64,000 bases of DNA from Brevundimonas sp. (GTDB lineage: Bacteria > Pseudomonadota > Alphaproteobacteria > Caulobacterales > Caulobacteraceae). Positions within the stretch are counted from its first letter, which is position 1. The number at the start of each line of letters is the position of its first letter. Of this stretch, positions 54,999-63,546 are shown piece by piece. The stretch covers positions 1-64,000 of the forward strand of contig NZ_JAQSDY010000025.1 of the NCBI RefSeq assembly GCF_029946145.1, given 5' to 3'. The position numbers and the translations under genes were made by a program. Under the pieces are notes generated by a model. The model was not told where the DNA came from. It did no database searches and saw only the letters and a program-made list of their open reading frames with translations.

Positions 54999-56267
54999 CT
55001 AGTCGGGCGCGCCGTCCGCGGGCAGGGCGGCCAGATTCGGCCGCTCGCCCTTCCTGCTCTCCGCCACCGCCTCGACCGCGCGCATAACGCGCAGGGCGTT
55101 CTCGCCCGCCAGCTTGCGGATGTCGGCCTCGGTCCAGCCGTTGGCCATCAGGGCCGCCAGCAGGCGGGGATAGCCGTCCACGCCTTCCAGCCCGACGGGC
55201 AGGGCGTCCACCCCGTCGAAGTCGCCGCCCAGGCCGACGTGATCGATCCCGGCCACGTCACGGACATGCTGGATGTGGGCCACCACGTCGGCGATCGTGG
55301 CCACCGGGATCGGATGCGCCACCTGCCAGGCCGTCAGACCCGCCGCCGCCGCCGCCGGATCGCCGGGGTTCAGCGACTTCAGCCGCGCGTCTTCGGCTGA
55401 GCGGGCGCTGTTCCACGCCCGCACCGTCTCCGAGATGAAGCCCGGCACGAAGGTGACCATCACCACCCCGCCGTCCTCCGACATCAGCCGCAGCACGCTG
55501 TCGGGCACATTGCGCGGATGGGCCGTCACCGCCCGCGCCGAGGAGTGGGAGAAGATCACCGGGGCGTCGGACACCCGCATGGCGTCCAGCATCGTCTCTT
55601 CGGACACGTGGCTCAGGTCGACCATCATCCCCAGCCGGTTCATCTCCTTCACCACCTCCTCGCCGAAGGGTGACAGGCCGCCCCATTTCGGCGCGTCGGT
55701 GGCGCTGTCGGCCCATGAGGTCGTCTTGCTGTGGGTCAGGGTGATGTAGCGCGCGCCGGCGTCGAAGAACTCGCGCAGCAGGCCCAGGGAATCGTCGATC
55801 GAATAGCCGCCTTCCATGCCGATCAGGCTGGCGATCCTGCCGCGGCGGTGGATGCGCTCGACGTCGGCGGCGGTCGTGGCCAGTTCGAACGCGTCGGGAT
55901 GGGCCGCGACCAGACGCTTGACCGTGTCGATCTGCTCGAAGGTGGCCACGGCCGCATCCGGCGGGGTCATCGAGGCCGGGACATAGACCGACCAGAATTG
56001 CCCGCCGACGCCGCCCGCCCGCAGGCGCGGGATATCGGTATGCAGACCCGTCGAGGCATCGAGATTGGCTGTCAGATCGACCGCGTAGGGATCATTGCCG
56101 TGGCTCTGACGCAGCGCCCACGGCAGGTCGTTGTGTCCGTCGATCAAGGGCGTGCGCTCCAGAATGCGCCGCGCCCTCGCCTCCCCCGCGACGTCCGGCG
56201 CCTGGGCCAGAACCGGCCCCGCCATCAGAACGGCGGCAACAGTGGTCAGAAGGACGGTGCGGATCAT
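54999..56267 (-). CDS. M19 membrane-type dipeptidase, exported
   Basis: A 422-residue zinc dipeptidase of the renal dipeptidase family. A signal peptide (TVLLTTVAAVLMAGPVLAQ) precedes the zinc motif DGHNDLP at about 41-47, then MEGGYSI, YITLTHSKTTSWADSAT, MVDLSHVSEETM, FSHSSARAV and HVGLGGDFDGV. Family members split dipeptides in the periplasm. The ATG at 56267 was chosen; the open frame runs further upstream into the palindromic element and is not used. Confidence 0.93.
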   Translation of the reverse strand: MIRTVLLTTVAAVLMAGPVLAQAPDVAGEARARRILERTPLIDGHNDLPWALRQSHGNDPYAVDLTANLDASTGLHTDIPRLRAGGVGGQFWSVYVPASMTPPDAAVATFEQIDTVKRLVAAHPDAFELATTAADVERIHRRGRIASLIGMEGGYSIDDSLGLLREFFDAGARYITLTHSKTTSWADSATDAPKWGGLSPFGEEVVKEMNRLGMMVDLSHVSEETMLDAMRVSDAPVIFSHSSARAVTAHPRNVPDSVLRLMSEDGGVVMVTFVPGFISETVRAWNSARSAEDARLKSLNPGDPAAAAAGLTAWQVAHPIPVATIADVVAHIQHVRDVAGIDHVGLGGDFDGVDALPVGLEGVDGYPRLLAALMANGWTEADIRKLAGENALRVMRAVEAVAESRKGERPNLAALPADGAPD

Positions 56268-56364
56268 GACGGGGCTCTCCGGAACAGCGACGCCGGACAG
56301 TGGCAGACGGGGCGAGCTTGGCAAGCGCTGCTCTCTCCCGTCGGCAGCGGGCGACGCCCCGCCG

Positions 56365-56533
56365 TCTCCTCCCCACATCGTGGGGAGGGGGACCGCCCGC
56401 GCGACCCGGCGCGGGGGGTGGAGGGGCGACTCGATGTGAGAGGATCGGCGATCCACCGGAGCCGCCGGCGTCGCCCCCTCCGTCTCGTCGGCTCCGCCTC
56501 CGATCCACCTCCCCATCTGCGCCGGGGAGGAGA
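56365..56533. repeat. Intergenic palindromic element, copy C
   Basis: About 170 bp bounded by TCTCCTCCCC and GGGGAGGAGA. It shares GTCGCCCCCTCCGTCTCGTC, CGCCTCCGAT and CCACCTCCCCAT with copies A and B; its left half has diverged. It lies in the 460-base gap between the dipeptidase and hemF genes, together with a hairpin repeat and a direct repeat. Confidence 0.72.
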
Positions 56534-56550
56534 CATCACGCCCACGCCGT

Positions 56551-56582
56551 CCGTGCATCCCCGCGAAGGCGGGGATGCACGG
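56551..56582. repeat. Single hairpin CCGTGCATCCCCGC...GGATGCACGG
   Basis: A perfect 14-base stem around a GAAG loop. The same sequence forms the outer arms of the murD insertion, so this is a single unit of that repeat family. Confidence 0.88.
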
Positions 56583-56603
56583 TGATTATCGGCGCCAGGA
56601 GTT

Positions 56604-56644
56604 CGCTGTGAAACAGACGATCTACCGCTGTTAAACAGCTGATA
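56604..56644 (+). promoter_or_regulatory. 22-bp-spaced direct repeat upstream of hemF
   Basis: CGCTGTKAAACAGMYGAT occurs at 56604-56621 and again at 56626-56643, exactly 22 bases (two helical turns) apart. Each unit is an interrupted palindrome (CTGT-N3-ACAG). It ends about 85 bases before the hemF start. This looks like a pair of operator half-sites for a dimeric regulator; the regulator is unknown. Confidence 0.6.
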
Positions 56645-56727
56645 TCGCGGCGCTTACCCACCACAGTAGCGTCATTTGCCAGCCGTATGTCTTCTCCCCT
56701 GCGGGCAGACCCGGTACAGGACCCCGC

Positions 56728-57621
56728 ATGACCGACGACACCGCCCCCTCGCTGGATCAACGCAAGGCCGAGACCCGCGCCTGGTTCGAGACGCTGCGCG
56801 ACCGCATCCACGCCGGTTTCGAGGCGCTGGAGGACGCGGCTCCCGCCGACCTCTTCCCCGGCGAACCCGGCCGCTTCGTCCGCACGCCCTGGGCCAGAGT
56901 CCAGGAAGATGGGCCCGAAGGCGGCGGCGGCGTCATGGGCATGATGCACGGGCGGCTGTTCGAGAAGGTCGGAGTCCACGTCTCGACCGTCCACGGAACC
57001 TTCCCCGCCGACTATGCGAAAACGGTGCCCGGCGCGGCCGAGGATCCCCGCTTCTTCGCCACGGGCATCAGCCTGATCGCCCATCCGGTCAGTCCGCGCG
57101 TGCCGGCGGTGCATATGAACACCCGCTTCATCGCCACGACAAAGGCCTGGTTCGGCGGCGGCGGCGATCTGACGCCCGTGCTGGACGTCGACCGCCGCGC
57201 GGACGCCCCCGACACCCTCGCCTTCCACGCCGCCATGAAGGCCGCCTGCGACGCCCACCATCCGGACTGGCACGCCCGCTTCAAACCGTGGTGCGACGAA
57301 TATTTCTGGCTGCCGCACCGCAACGAGCCGCGGGGCACGGGCGGCATCTTCTACGACCACCACGACAGCGGCGACTATCAACGCGACTTCGCCTTCACCC
57401 GTGACGTCGGGGCCCGCTTCCTCGAGGCCTATTCCGCCATCGTCGCGGGCCGGATGGCCGAACCCTGGACGGCCGAAGAGCGTGAGGAACAGCTGATCCG
57501 GCGCGGCCGCTATGTCGAGTTCAACCTGCTCTACGACCGCGGCACGATGTTCGGCCTCAAGACCGGGGGCAATGTCGAATCGATCCTCAGCTCGATGCCG
57601 CCCGTGGTGAAATGGCCCTAG
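56728..57621 (+). CDS. hemF: HemF, oxygen-dependent coproporphyrinogen III oxidase
   Basis: Oxidatively decarboxylates coproporphyrinogen III to protoporphyrinogen IX in haem synthesis. The 297-residue protein has [19 protein letters not shown], the HMNTRF motif, [36 protein letters not shown] and PPVVKW, all typical of the family. Its upstream region holds the direct repeat described separately. Its stop is three bases from the convergent histidine kinase stop. Confidence 0.97.
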   Translation: MTDDTAPSLDQRKAETRAWFETLRDRIHAGFEALEDAAPADLFPGEPGRFVRTPWARVQEDGPEGGGGVMGMMHGRLFEKVGVHVSTVHGTFPADYAKTVPGAAEDPRFFATGISLIAHPVSPRVPAVHMNTRFIATTKAWFGGGGDLTPVLDVDRRADAPDTLAFHAAMKAACDAHHPDWHARFKPWCDEYFWLPHRNEPRGTGGIFYDHHDSGDYQRDFAFTRDVGARFLEAYSAIVAGRMAEPWTAEEREEQLIRRGRYVEFNLLYDRGTMFGLKTGGNVESILSSMPPVVKWP

Positions 57622-57624
57622 GGC

Positions 57625-60126
57625 TCAAGCCGCCTCGCGGTGCGTCCCGCCGTCGAGCGCCGAGGCGATGGCGTCGAACAGGCTGACCAGGGTCACCGGC
57701 TTGGTCAGGTGGCCGTCGGCCCCCGCGGCGCGGCCGGACGCCACGTGTTCGGCCATGGCGTTGGCGGTCAGCATCACGATCGGCGTCCGCGTCAGGCCCC
57801 GCTCCGCTTCCAGGGCGCGGATCGCGCGCGTCGCCGTCAGCCCGTCCATGACCGGCATCTGCATGTCCATCAGGACGAGATCGAACTCGCCGGCGGCGAA
57901 TACCTGCACCGCCTGCTGTCCATCCTCGACCGCCGTCAATTGCATCGCCGTGGCGGCCAGCATGATCTCGACCACCTTGCGGTTGGCCGGGTGATCGTCG
58001 GCCAGCAGGATGCGCAGCGGCGTGGTGGTGATGTCCCTCGCGGCGATCGGTTCCACCCCGCTCGCGATCCCGCTGACCCGCGGCATCGGAATCTCGAACC
58101 AGAAGGTCGAGCCCGTGCCCGGCGTGCTGTCGCAGTCCAGCGCCGTTCCGCCCATCAGTTCGACCAGGGCGTTCGAGATGGTCAGCCCCAGGCCGGTGCC
58201 GCCGTAGCGGCGCGTGATCGAGCCGTCGGCCTGCTGGAAGCGGCGGAAGATGCGGCCCTTCTGATCGGGATCGAAGCCCACGCCCGTGTCGGTGACCCGG
58301 AAGACGGCCCGCCCGTCCGGCGTCGACATCACCGACAGTCGCACAGAGCCCGAGGAGGTGAATTTCAGCGCATTGCTGACCAGGTTGGTCAGCACCTGCC
58401 GCAGGCGCACCGTGTCGCCGAGGACCAGGCCGGCCAGCGCCTCGTCGAACTCGACCACCATGGCCACGCCCTGGTCCTCGGCCTTGACCCGCCACAGGGC
58501 GGCGACGTCTTTGACCGACTGCTCCAGATCGAAAGGCGCCGGCTCGAACGTCAGCTGGCCCGACTCGATCTTGGCGCTGTCGAGAATGTCGGACAGCAGC
58601 CGCTCCAGCGTCGCCCCGGACGACCGGATCAGGTCGACCATCTCGTGTTCTTCCGGCTCCAATTCACGGCGCGCCAGGGTGTCGGCCATCGACACCACCC
58701 CGTTCAGGGGCGTGCGGATCTCGTGGCTCATATTGGCCAGGAATTCGCTCTTGGCCCGGTTCGCCTCTTCCGCCCGGCGCTGGGCCACGCGCAGACGCCG
58801 GCCCTGCCGGGACTGCCAGATCAGGGTGGCTCCGGCGAACAGCAGGAAGATCACGCCGATGCCGATGATCGCGCGCTGCAGGCCGGTATTGGACCGCGCC
58901 GTCTCCAGCTGGCGCCGGCGCTCGGCCAGCTGCTGCTGCATATCGCCCGTCACCTGGTGAATACCGGCGCTGTAGCTGCGGGCCGCGGCGATTTCGCTCT
59001 CCAGCATATGCGTTCTCAGCATGCGGAACGCCGCCTCGTGCCGGCCTTCCGCGAACAGCACCTCGGCCTCCACGTGGTCGACCTCGGACTGGATGCCCGT
59101 CTCGACTTCAAGCCGGCGCAGTGCGTCCACGTCGCGACGGGCGCCCGCGATCTGCCCGGTCCGGGCCCGGGCGATCGCCCGCAGAGGCAAGGCGTCCGCC
59201 GCCACGAACGCGGCTTCGCCGAGAGATTCGCCGTACGGCTCAAGACAGGCCAGGACCGCGTGGGGCTCGTTTCGCGCGTTGGCGACCGTGGCGCAGAGGC
59301 TGGCGTCATACACCGACAGCGTCGTCAGTCCCGCCCGCTGGGTCAATCGGTGATGCGCGGCGAAAAACCGGGCCGCGCGATCTCCGTCGCCGACCTTCAC
59401 CGCCATCATGGCCAGGTTGTACAGGCTGTCAAAATCCGGACGGGGGTAGGCAGGATTGGAGTAGTCGATCTCGAATTTGCGGAACGCATCCGCCGCCCCC
59501 GTGACATCATTGAGCTGCTTCAGCCCCATGCCCGTCACTTCCCAGATCCCGGCCTGGGCCGTCGCGGCGAAGGGATCGTTCTCCGGAATATTGGCCTGCG
59601 CCTGGGCCAGCATTTCCAGCCCCTCCCCGACCTTGCCCTCGTCGATAAGGGCCAGGGCCGTCAGACGGGCGGCGTGGGTGCTGACAAACCAGTCCTCGCC
59701 CGTTTCCGCCGTCCTACGCATCTCGGCCGTAACGCTGGCGTCGCCCTGATCATAGCGGATGGCCAGGGCGTTGAGGCGGGCGATGTCCTGGTACCGGTCG
59801 TCGCCCTGACGCTGCGCCGCTTCGGTCAGCCGACGGTTCCAGAGGGAGGCCTTGTCGAAGTCGCCCTGGTTCAGGATCGTCCAGGTCACGTGGTAGAGCC
59901 GGTTCAGCCCTTCACGGTCGGTCCGGCGCATGGCGGCCTGGCCGAACCGGTCCAGCGCCGCGAAGTCAGTGGATCCGGCCCGCGCCTCTACGAATCGGGC
60001 CAGCCGCAGGGCGTCGTCGGGCGCGGCCTGGGTTGTCGACACGGCCGGCTGGGCCAGCACGGCTGGCGCGCCGCCCGAAACGACGGCTGCGGCCAGAAGC
60101 GCGACAACGACACGGATAGGCAACAT
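57625..60126 (-). CDS. Hybrid histidine kinase with helical periplasmic sensor and receiver
   Basis: An 833-residue hybrid two-component protein. A signal peptide (RVVVALLAAAVVSGGAPAVL) precedes a helical, TPR-like periplasmic region (about 50-400), a coiled coil (about 400-416), one membrane segment (AIIGIGVIFLLFAGATLIW, about 419-437), a HisKA domain with His468 (FLANMSHEIRTPLNG), an HATPase (VLTNLVSNALKFTSSGS and TGVGFDPDQKG), and a C-terminal receiver (about 705-825) with phospho-Asp in DLVLMDMQMPVMDG. It likely senses an envelope signal by protein contact. The ATG at 60126 was chosen; no partner regulator gene is adjacent. Confidence 0.93.
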   Translation of the reverse strand: MLPIRVVVALLAAAVVSGGAPAVLAQPAVSTTQAAPDDALRLARFVEARAGSTDFAALDRFGQAAMRRTDREGLNRLYHVTWTILNQGDFDKASLWNRRLTEAAQRQGDDRYQDIARLNALAIRYDQGDASVTAEMRRTAETGEDWFVSTHAARLTALALIDEGKVGEGLEMLAQAQANIPENDPFAATAQAGIWEVTGMGLKQLNDVTGAADAFRKFEIDYSNPAYPRPDFDSLYNLAMMAVKVGDGDRAARFFAAHHRLTQRAGLTTLSVYDASLCATVANARNEPHAVLACLEPYGESLGEAAFVAADALPLRAIARARTGQIAGARRDVDALRRLEVETGIQSEVDHVEAEVLFAEGRHEAAFRMLRTHMLESEIAAARSYSAGIHQVTGDMQQQLAERRRQLETARSNTGLQRAIIGIGVIFLLFAGATLIWQSRQGRRLRVAQRRAEEANRAKSEFLANMSHEIRTPLNGVVSMADTLARRELEPEEHEMVDLIRSSGATLERLLSDILDSAKIESGQLTFEPAPFDLEQSVKDVAALWRVKAEDQGVAMVVEFDEALAGLVLGDTVRLRQVLTNLVSNALKFTSSGSVRLSVMSTPDGRAVFRVTDTGVGFDPDQKGRIFRRFQQADGSITRRYGGTGLGLTISNALVELMGGTALDCDSTPGTGSTFWFEIPMPRVSGIASGVEPIAARDITTTPLRILLADDHPANRKVVEIMLAATAMQLTAVEDGQQAVQVFAAGEFDLVLMDMQMPVMDGLTATRAIRALEAERGLTRTPIVMLTANAMAEHVASGRAAGADGHLTKPVTLVSLFDAIASALDGGTHREAA

Positions 60127-60290
60127 ACAAATTCCGACTGCGTCCCCCTTCGTCGCACGGCATGTGTTGAGCAAGGTTTAGCGAACGACGATTCAGCCAG
60201 GACGCGCTGTCGCGGGCCGCTCGCCGCGCCCCGAATGGCCCCGGACCGAGACCGTGAGACTCTTCGCTCGCGATCCGCTAGACGCCCGCC

Positions 60291-60593
60291 ATGTCCGACA
60301 AAGATCCCGTGGTTCTGATCAACGTCTATCGCTGCGAGCCGGCGAAGATGGACGTGCTGATGGAGCTGCTGACCGTCATGGTCCGCACCCAGAGAGGAGC
60401 CCAAGGTTTCCTGTCCGCCACTCTGCACCGCGGTCTGAACGGCAAGGTGGCGGCTGTGCACGCCGTCTGGCGGACCCGCGAGGACTGGAAGGCCATGACC
60501 CGCCTGCCGGCGGTCAACGCGGCCATGGAGCCGGTCATGGCCATCGCGACCTTCGAGCCTCACCTGTACGAGGCGGGCGAAGTCTTCGAATAG
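60291..60593 (+). CDS. ABM-domain (dimeric alpha-beta barrel) protein
   Basis: A 100-residue protein of the antibiotic-biosynthesis-monooxygenase-type dimeric alpha/beta barrel fold: VVLINVYRCEPAKMDVLMEL, the helix VMVRTQRGAQGFLSATLHR and the strand KVAAVHAVWRTREDWKAM. Members include quinol monooxygenases and haem-degrading enzymes; the activity is unknown here. It lies between the divergent histidine kinase and the convergent rlmJ. Confidence 0.75.
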   Translation: MSDKDPVVLINVYRCEPAKMDVLMELLTVMVRTQRGAQGFLSATLHRGLNGKVAAVHAVWRTREDWKAMTRLPAVNAAMEPVMAIATFEPHLYEAGEVFE

Positions 60594-60595
60594 AC

Positions 60596-61414
60596 TCAGG
60601 TGAACCAGACGTCGGCCCTGGCCCCGGCCTCGCCCAAGGTCTTCACGACCCAGCCACAAACCTCGCGCGCCGCTGCCTCGGCTCCGGCCGGAGGGTTCAG
60701 GATCACCACCGCGCAGCCGTTCATCCGCATCGGATCGGTCAGCGGGCGCAGGCGCGCCTCGGCCACCAGCACGCGCTGGGCTCCCGCCTGGTCGAGGCGG
60801 CGCAGGAAGCCGTCAAAGGTCTCCAGATCCTTCAGCGGCGTCCAGATCGCCACCGTGGCCCGGGCGTCGGCGCGGACGATGGCGGCGCCCGTGTCGGCGG
60901 CGCGGAGATAGTCGTCGGGCTTCTCGAACGGCGGATCGATCAGCACCAGCGGCCCGGTCGCCTCGGCCGCCCAGGCCCGCGCCTGGTCATAGCCGTCCCC
61001 GCCCTCGGCCGCCGCTTCGGGGAAGGGCTCCAGCGCCGCGATCAGCAGGTCCAGCACCGGCGGGTTCAGTTCGAAACCGACATAGCGGTCGTCGTCCCTC
61101 AGCATCCGGGCGACCAGCAGGGGCGAGCCGGGATAGAGGGCCGCTCCGCCCTGCGGGTTCAGCCGCGCCACCGCGGCGGCCAGGGCCTCGATCAGGGGTG
61201 GCCGCCCCTCGGCCGCCATCAATCGGGCGATCCCGGCCTCGGCCTCCTTCGAGCGAGCCGCGTCGCCGGTCAGGTCGTAGAGACCCGCGCCGGCATGGGT
61301 GTCGATGACCGTCAGGGGGCCGTCGGCCTGTCCCCGTTCGAGCAGCCACAACAGCAGGGCGTGCTTGACCAGATCGGCGAAATTTCCGGCGTGAAAGCTG
61401 TGGCGGTAGTTCAT
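60596..61414 (-). CDS. rlmJ: RlmJ, 23S rRNA A2030 N6-methyltransferase
   Basis: Methylates A2030 of 23S rRNA. The 272-residue protein begins MNYRHSFHAGNFADLVKHAL, the hallmark of the family, then VIDTHAGAGLYDL (SAM site), YPGSPLLVARML, ELNPPVLD and the catalytic LIDPPFEKPDDY. The ATG at 61414 starts at this motif. The 192 bases to the divergent topoisomerase gene hold no feature beyond likely promoters. Confidence 0.95.
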   Translation of the reverse strand: MNYRHSFHAGNFADLVKHALLLWLLERGQADGPLTVIDTHAGAGLYDLTGDAARSKEAEAGIARLMAAEGRPPLIEALAAAVARLNPQGGAALYPGSPLLVARMLRDDDRYVGFELNPPVLDLLIAALEPFPEAAAEGGDGYDQARAWAAEATGPLVLIDPPFEKPDDYLRAADTGAAIVRADARATVAIWTPLKDLETFDGFLRRLDQAGAQRVLVAEARLRPLTDPMRMNGCAVVILNPPAGAEAAAREVCGWVVKTLGEAGARADVWFT

Positions 61415-61606
61415 GGGGCCTCCGTCCTCCGCTTGGCCGCCGCGGTCAAGGGCGGGCGGGAACCGTCCGCGCCCGTCCGTCGTTCGGCGACGCGACCCGG
61501 AGTGAAGAATGATCGCCCATCCCGTCCTGTCCGACCGCCGACGCAAGCCGCCCCGGGCCGCGGCCGGGGGCGTCTGCAGGGGGCTCGACCCGCGCGAGGT
61601 CGAGGC

Positions 61607-62611
61607 GTGACCGCCACCGATGCGACGCGCGAGATTCCGCGAGGCCTGACCTGGTGTAGCGACGAACATCCGGGCATCCGGCGCACTGCTTCGGGCAAGG
61701 GTTTCAGCTATCATGACGCCAGCGGCGTGCTGATCCGTGACAAGCCGACCCTTGCGCGTCTTCGAGCCCTCGCCATTCCCCCGGCCTGGACCGACGTCTG
61801 GATCTGCCCGCGCGCCTCGGGCCACATCCAGGCCATGGGGCGGGACGCAAAGGGCCGCAAACAGTACCGCTATCATGAGGGTTGGAGCAGCCACGCGTCC
61901 GAGACCAAGTTCGAACGCCTCCCGGTTTTCGCCAGGGTCTTGCCGCGGCTGCGCAAGCGGGTCGAGTCCGACCTGAACAGGCGCGGCGTGTCGCGGGACA
62001 AGGTGCTGGCCACCGCCGTCCGGCTGCTGGAGATCACCCTGATCCGGGTCGGCAACGCCCAGTACGCCAGACAGAACCGCTCCTATGGCCTGACCACGCT
62101 GAACAAGCGGCATCTCGACGTCGACGGCCACGCCCTGACCTTCGCCTTCAAGGGCAAGAGCGGGGTTGAGCATGAGGTGAAGGTGCGGGACCGCCGCCTC
62201 GCGACCGTGGTGCGGTCGCTGCGGGAGCTGCCGGGCCAGCAGCTGTTCAAATACCGCGACGCCGACGGCCAGCTGGGCGCAATCACTTCGGACGACGTGA
62301 ACGCCTATATCCGGGAGGCCATGGGGGACCAGTTTTCGGCCAAGGATTTTCGCACCTGGGCCGGCACCGTCTCGGCCGCCCGGGCGCTGCGAGAGATGGA
62401 GCCGCCTGCTTCTCCGACCGAGGCGAAGCTCAAGGTCACCGTCTGCGTGAAGGCGGTCGCGGGTCTGCTGGGCAATACGCCGACGGTGTGCCGGTCGTCC
62501 TATGTCCATCCGAAGGTGTTCGAGCTGTTCGAGAGCGGTGAACTGGCCGGCAACCTGCCCGGATCTGACGCCGCGGGGTTTGAAAAGGCCTTGATCAAGA
62601 CATTGACCTGA
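61607..62611 (+). CDS. DNA topoisomerase IB (poxvirus-like)
   Basis: A 334-residue type IB topoisomerase that relaxes supercoils through a 3'-phosphotyrosyl link. The N-terminal domain includes GIRRTASGKGFSYHD and WTDVWICPRASGHIQAMG. The catalytic domain has RVGNAQYARQNRSYGLTTL, KDFRTWAGTV and Tyr299 in SSYVHPKVFEL as the nucleophile. The GTG at 61607 was chosen, because the domain begins soon after. A stem-loop follows downstream. Confidence 0.93.
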   Translation: MTATDATREIPRGLTWCSDEHPGIRRTASGKGFSYHDASGVLIRDKPTLARLRALAIPPAWTDVWICPRASGHIQAMGRDAKGRKQYRYHEGWSSHASETKFERLPVFARVLPRLRKRVESDLNRRGVSRDKVLATAVRLLEITLIRVGNAQYARQNRSYGLTTLNKRHLDVDGHALTFAFKGKSGVEHEVKVRDRRLATVVRSLRELPGQQLFKYRDADGQLGAITSDDVNAYIREAMGDQFSAKDFRTWAGTVSAARALREMEPPASPTEAKLKVTVCVKAVAGLLGNTPTVCRSSYVHPKVFELFESGELAGNLPGSDAAGFEKALIKTLT

Positions 62612-62640
62612 CGACGTTGTAACTAGGATTCGGGGAAAAC

Positions 62641-62663
62641 GGCGGTTTATGAAACCGCCCTTT
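62641..62663 (+). terminator. Stem-loop after topoisomerase IB
   Basis: GGCGGTTT and AAACCGCC form an eight-base-pair hairpin with a three-base loop (62641-62659), followed by CTTTG. This may end the topoisomerase transcript or lie in the leader of the next gene, whose ATG is 24 bases further. Confidence 0.5.
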
Positions 62664-62682
62664 GTCGGAGGGATCCAGGCTA

Positions 62683-63075
62683 ATGTCAGTTTCGAATAAT
62701 TTTCTGCGCCTCGGCGTATTGTCGGCCCTGGTCGGCATGTCGCTCGGCGTCTGGATGGGCGCGAACCAGGACTTCGTGCTGAGGCCGGTGCACGCCCACA
62801 TCAACCTGATCGGCTTTGCGTCCATGATGCTGTTCGGCCTGTTCTACCGGTCGTTCCCGGCGGCGGCGCAGGGCTGGTTGCCCAAGGTGCATTTCGTCCT
62901 GTCTGTGCTGGGCTTCCTGATTCTGATGCCGTGTCTGAGCCTGATGCTGCTCGGCAGGCCGGTTTTCATGCCGGCGATGATCGCCTCGGAGATCATGCTG
63001 GTCACGTCGATGCTTCTGTTCGTCATCATCGTCTTCATGGCGACTCTGAGGAAGGGCGAGCCGGCAGCCGCCTGA
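62683..63075 (+). CDS. Small four-helix membrane protein
   Basis: A 130-residue protein with about four membrane segments (LGVLSALVGMSLGVWMG, INLIGFASMMLFGLFYR, VHFVLSVLGFLILMPCL and MIASEIMLVTSMLLFVIIV). The stretch HAHINLIGFASMMLFGLFYR resembles a region of haem-copper oxidase subunit I-like proteins, with paired His, but most of that enzyme is absent. GGAGG lies 11 bases upstream of the ATG at 62683. Role unknown; it may bind haem. Confidence 0.7.
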   Translation: MSVSNNFLRLGVLSALVGMSLGVWMGANQDFVLRPVHAHINLIGFASMMLFGLFYRSFPAAAQGWLPKVHFVLSVLGFLILMPCLSLMLLGRPVFMPAMIASEIMLVTSMLLFVIIVFMATLRKGEPAAA

Positions 63076-63079
63076 CGCT

Positions 63080-63535
63080 TCAGGCCGTCATCCAGTAGCC
63101 GCGGCTGCGGGCGCTCACCGGCGCCCGGGTCGTCTCGACCCGCGACAGGATCGCGGCCTTGAAGGCGTCCGCCTCATTGTCGCCGACCAGCAGCCTCAGC
63201 GACCGGATGATCCGGGTGATCCGCAGGTGGTTGTGGTCGTTGGGCATCAGCCAGTCGTGGGTGGCGCGGTAGAAGGCGTCCATCCGGTCCGTCGCGGCGG
63301 CGAGGGCGATCTGGGCCATGCCCGACTCCCTGATCGTCTCGACGTCGGCGTCGGTCAGCACGGGCGCATCCGGCACGGCCCGCGAAGGCTCCCGCAGCGG
63401 GAAAAGCCACTGGATGAAGTCGTGGTGGCTCTCCAGCGCGGCGTTGTCCATGGCCAGGACGTCGAACAGGGTTCGGCCTCGCGCGTCCCGACCCTCGCCT
63501 TCCAGAAAGGCCGTGATGACGCCGGGGGCGGACAT
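63080..63535 (-). CDS. Opioid-growth-factor-receptor-like domain protein
   Basis: A 151-residue protein with the N-terminal OGFr-like region: FLEGEGRDARGRTLFDVLAM, ESHHDFIQWLFPLREPSRAV and RITRIIRSLRLLV. In animals this fold is the conserved part of the opioid growth factor receptor; many proteobacteria carry short versions of unknown use. It begins 12 bases after the tdh stop on the same strand. Confidence 0.8.
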   Translation of the reverse strand: MSAPGVITAFLEGEGRDARGRTLFDVLAMDNAALESHHDFIQWLFPLREPSRAVPDAPVLTDADVETIRESGMAQIALAAATDRMDAFYRATHDWLMPNDHNHLRITRIIRSLRLLVGDNEADAFKAAILSRVETTRAPVSARSRGYWMTA

Positions 63536-63546
63536 GGGTTGGAGCC

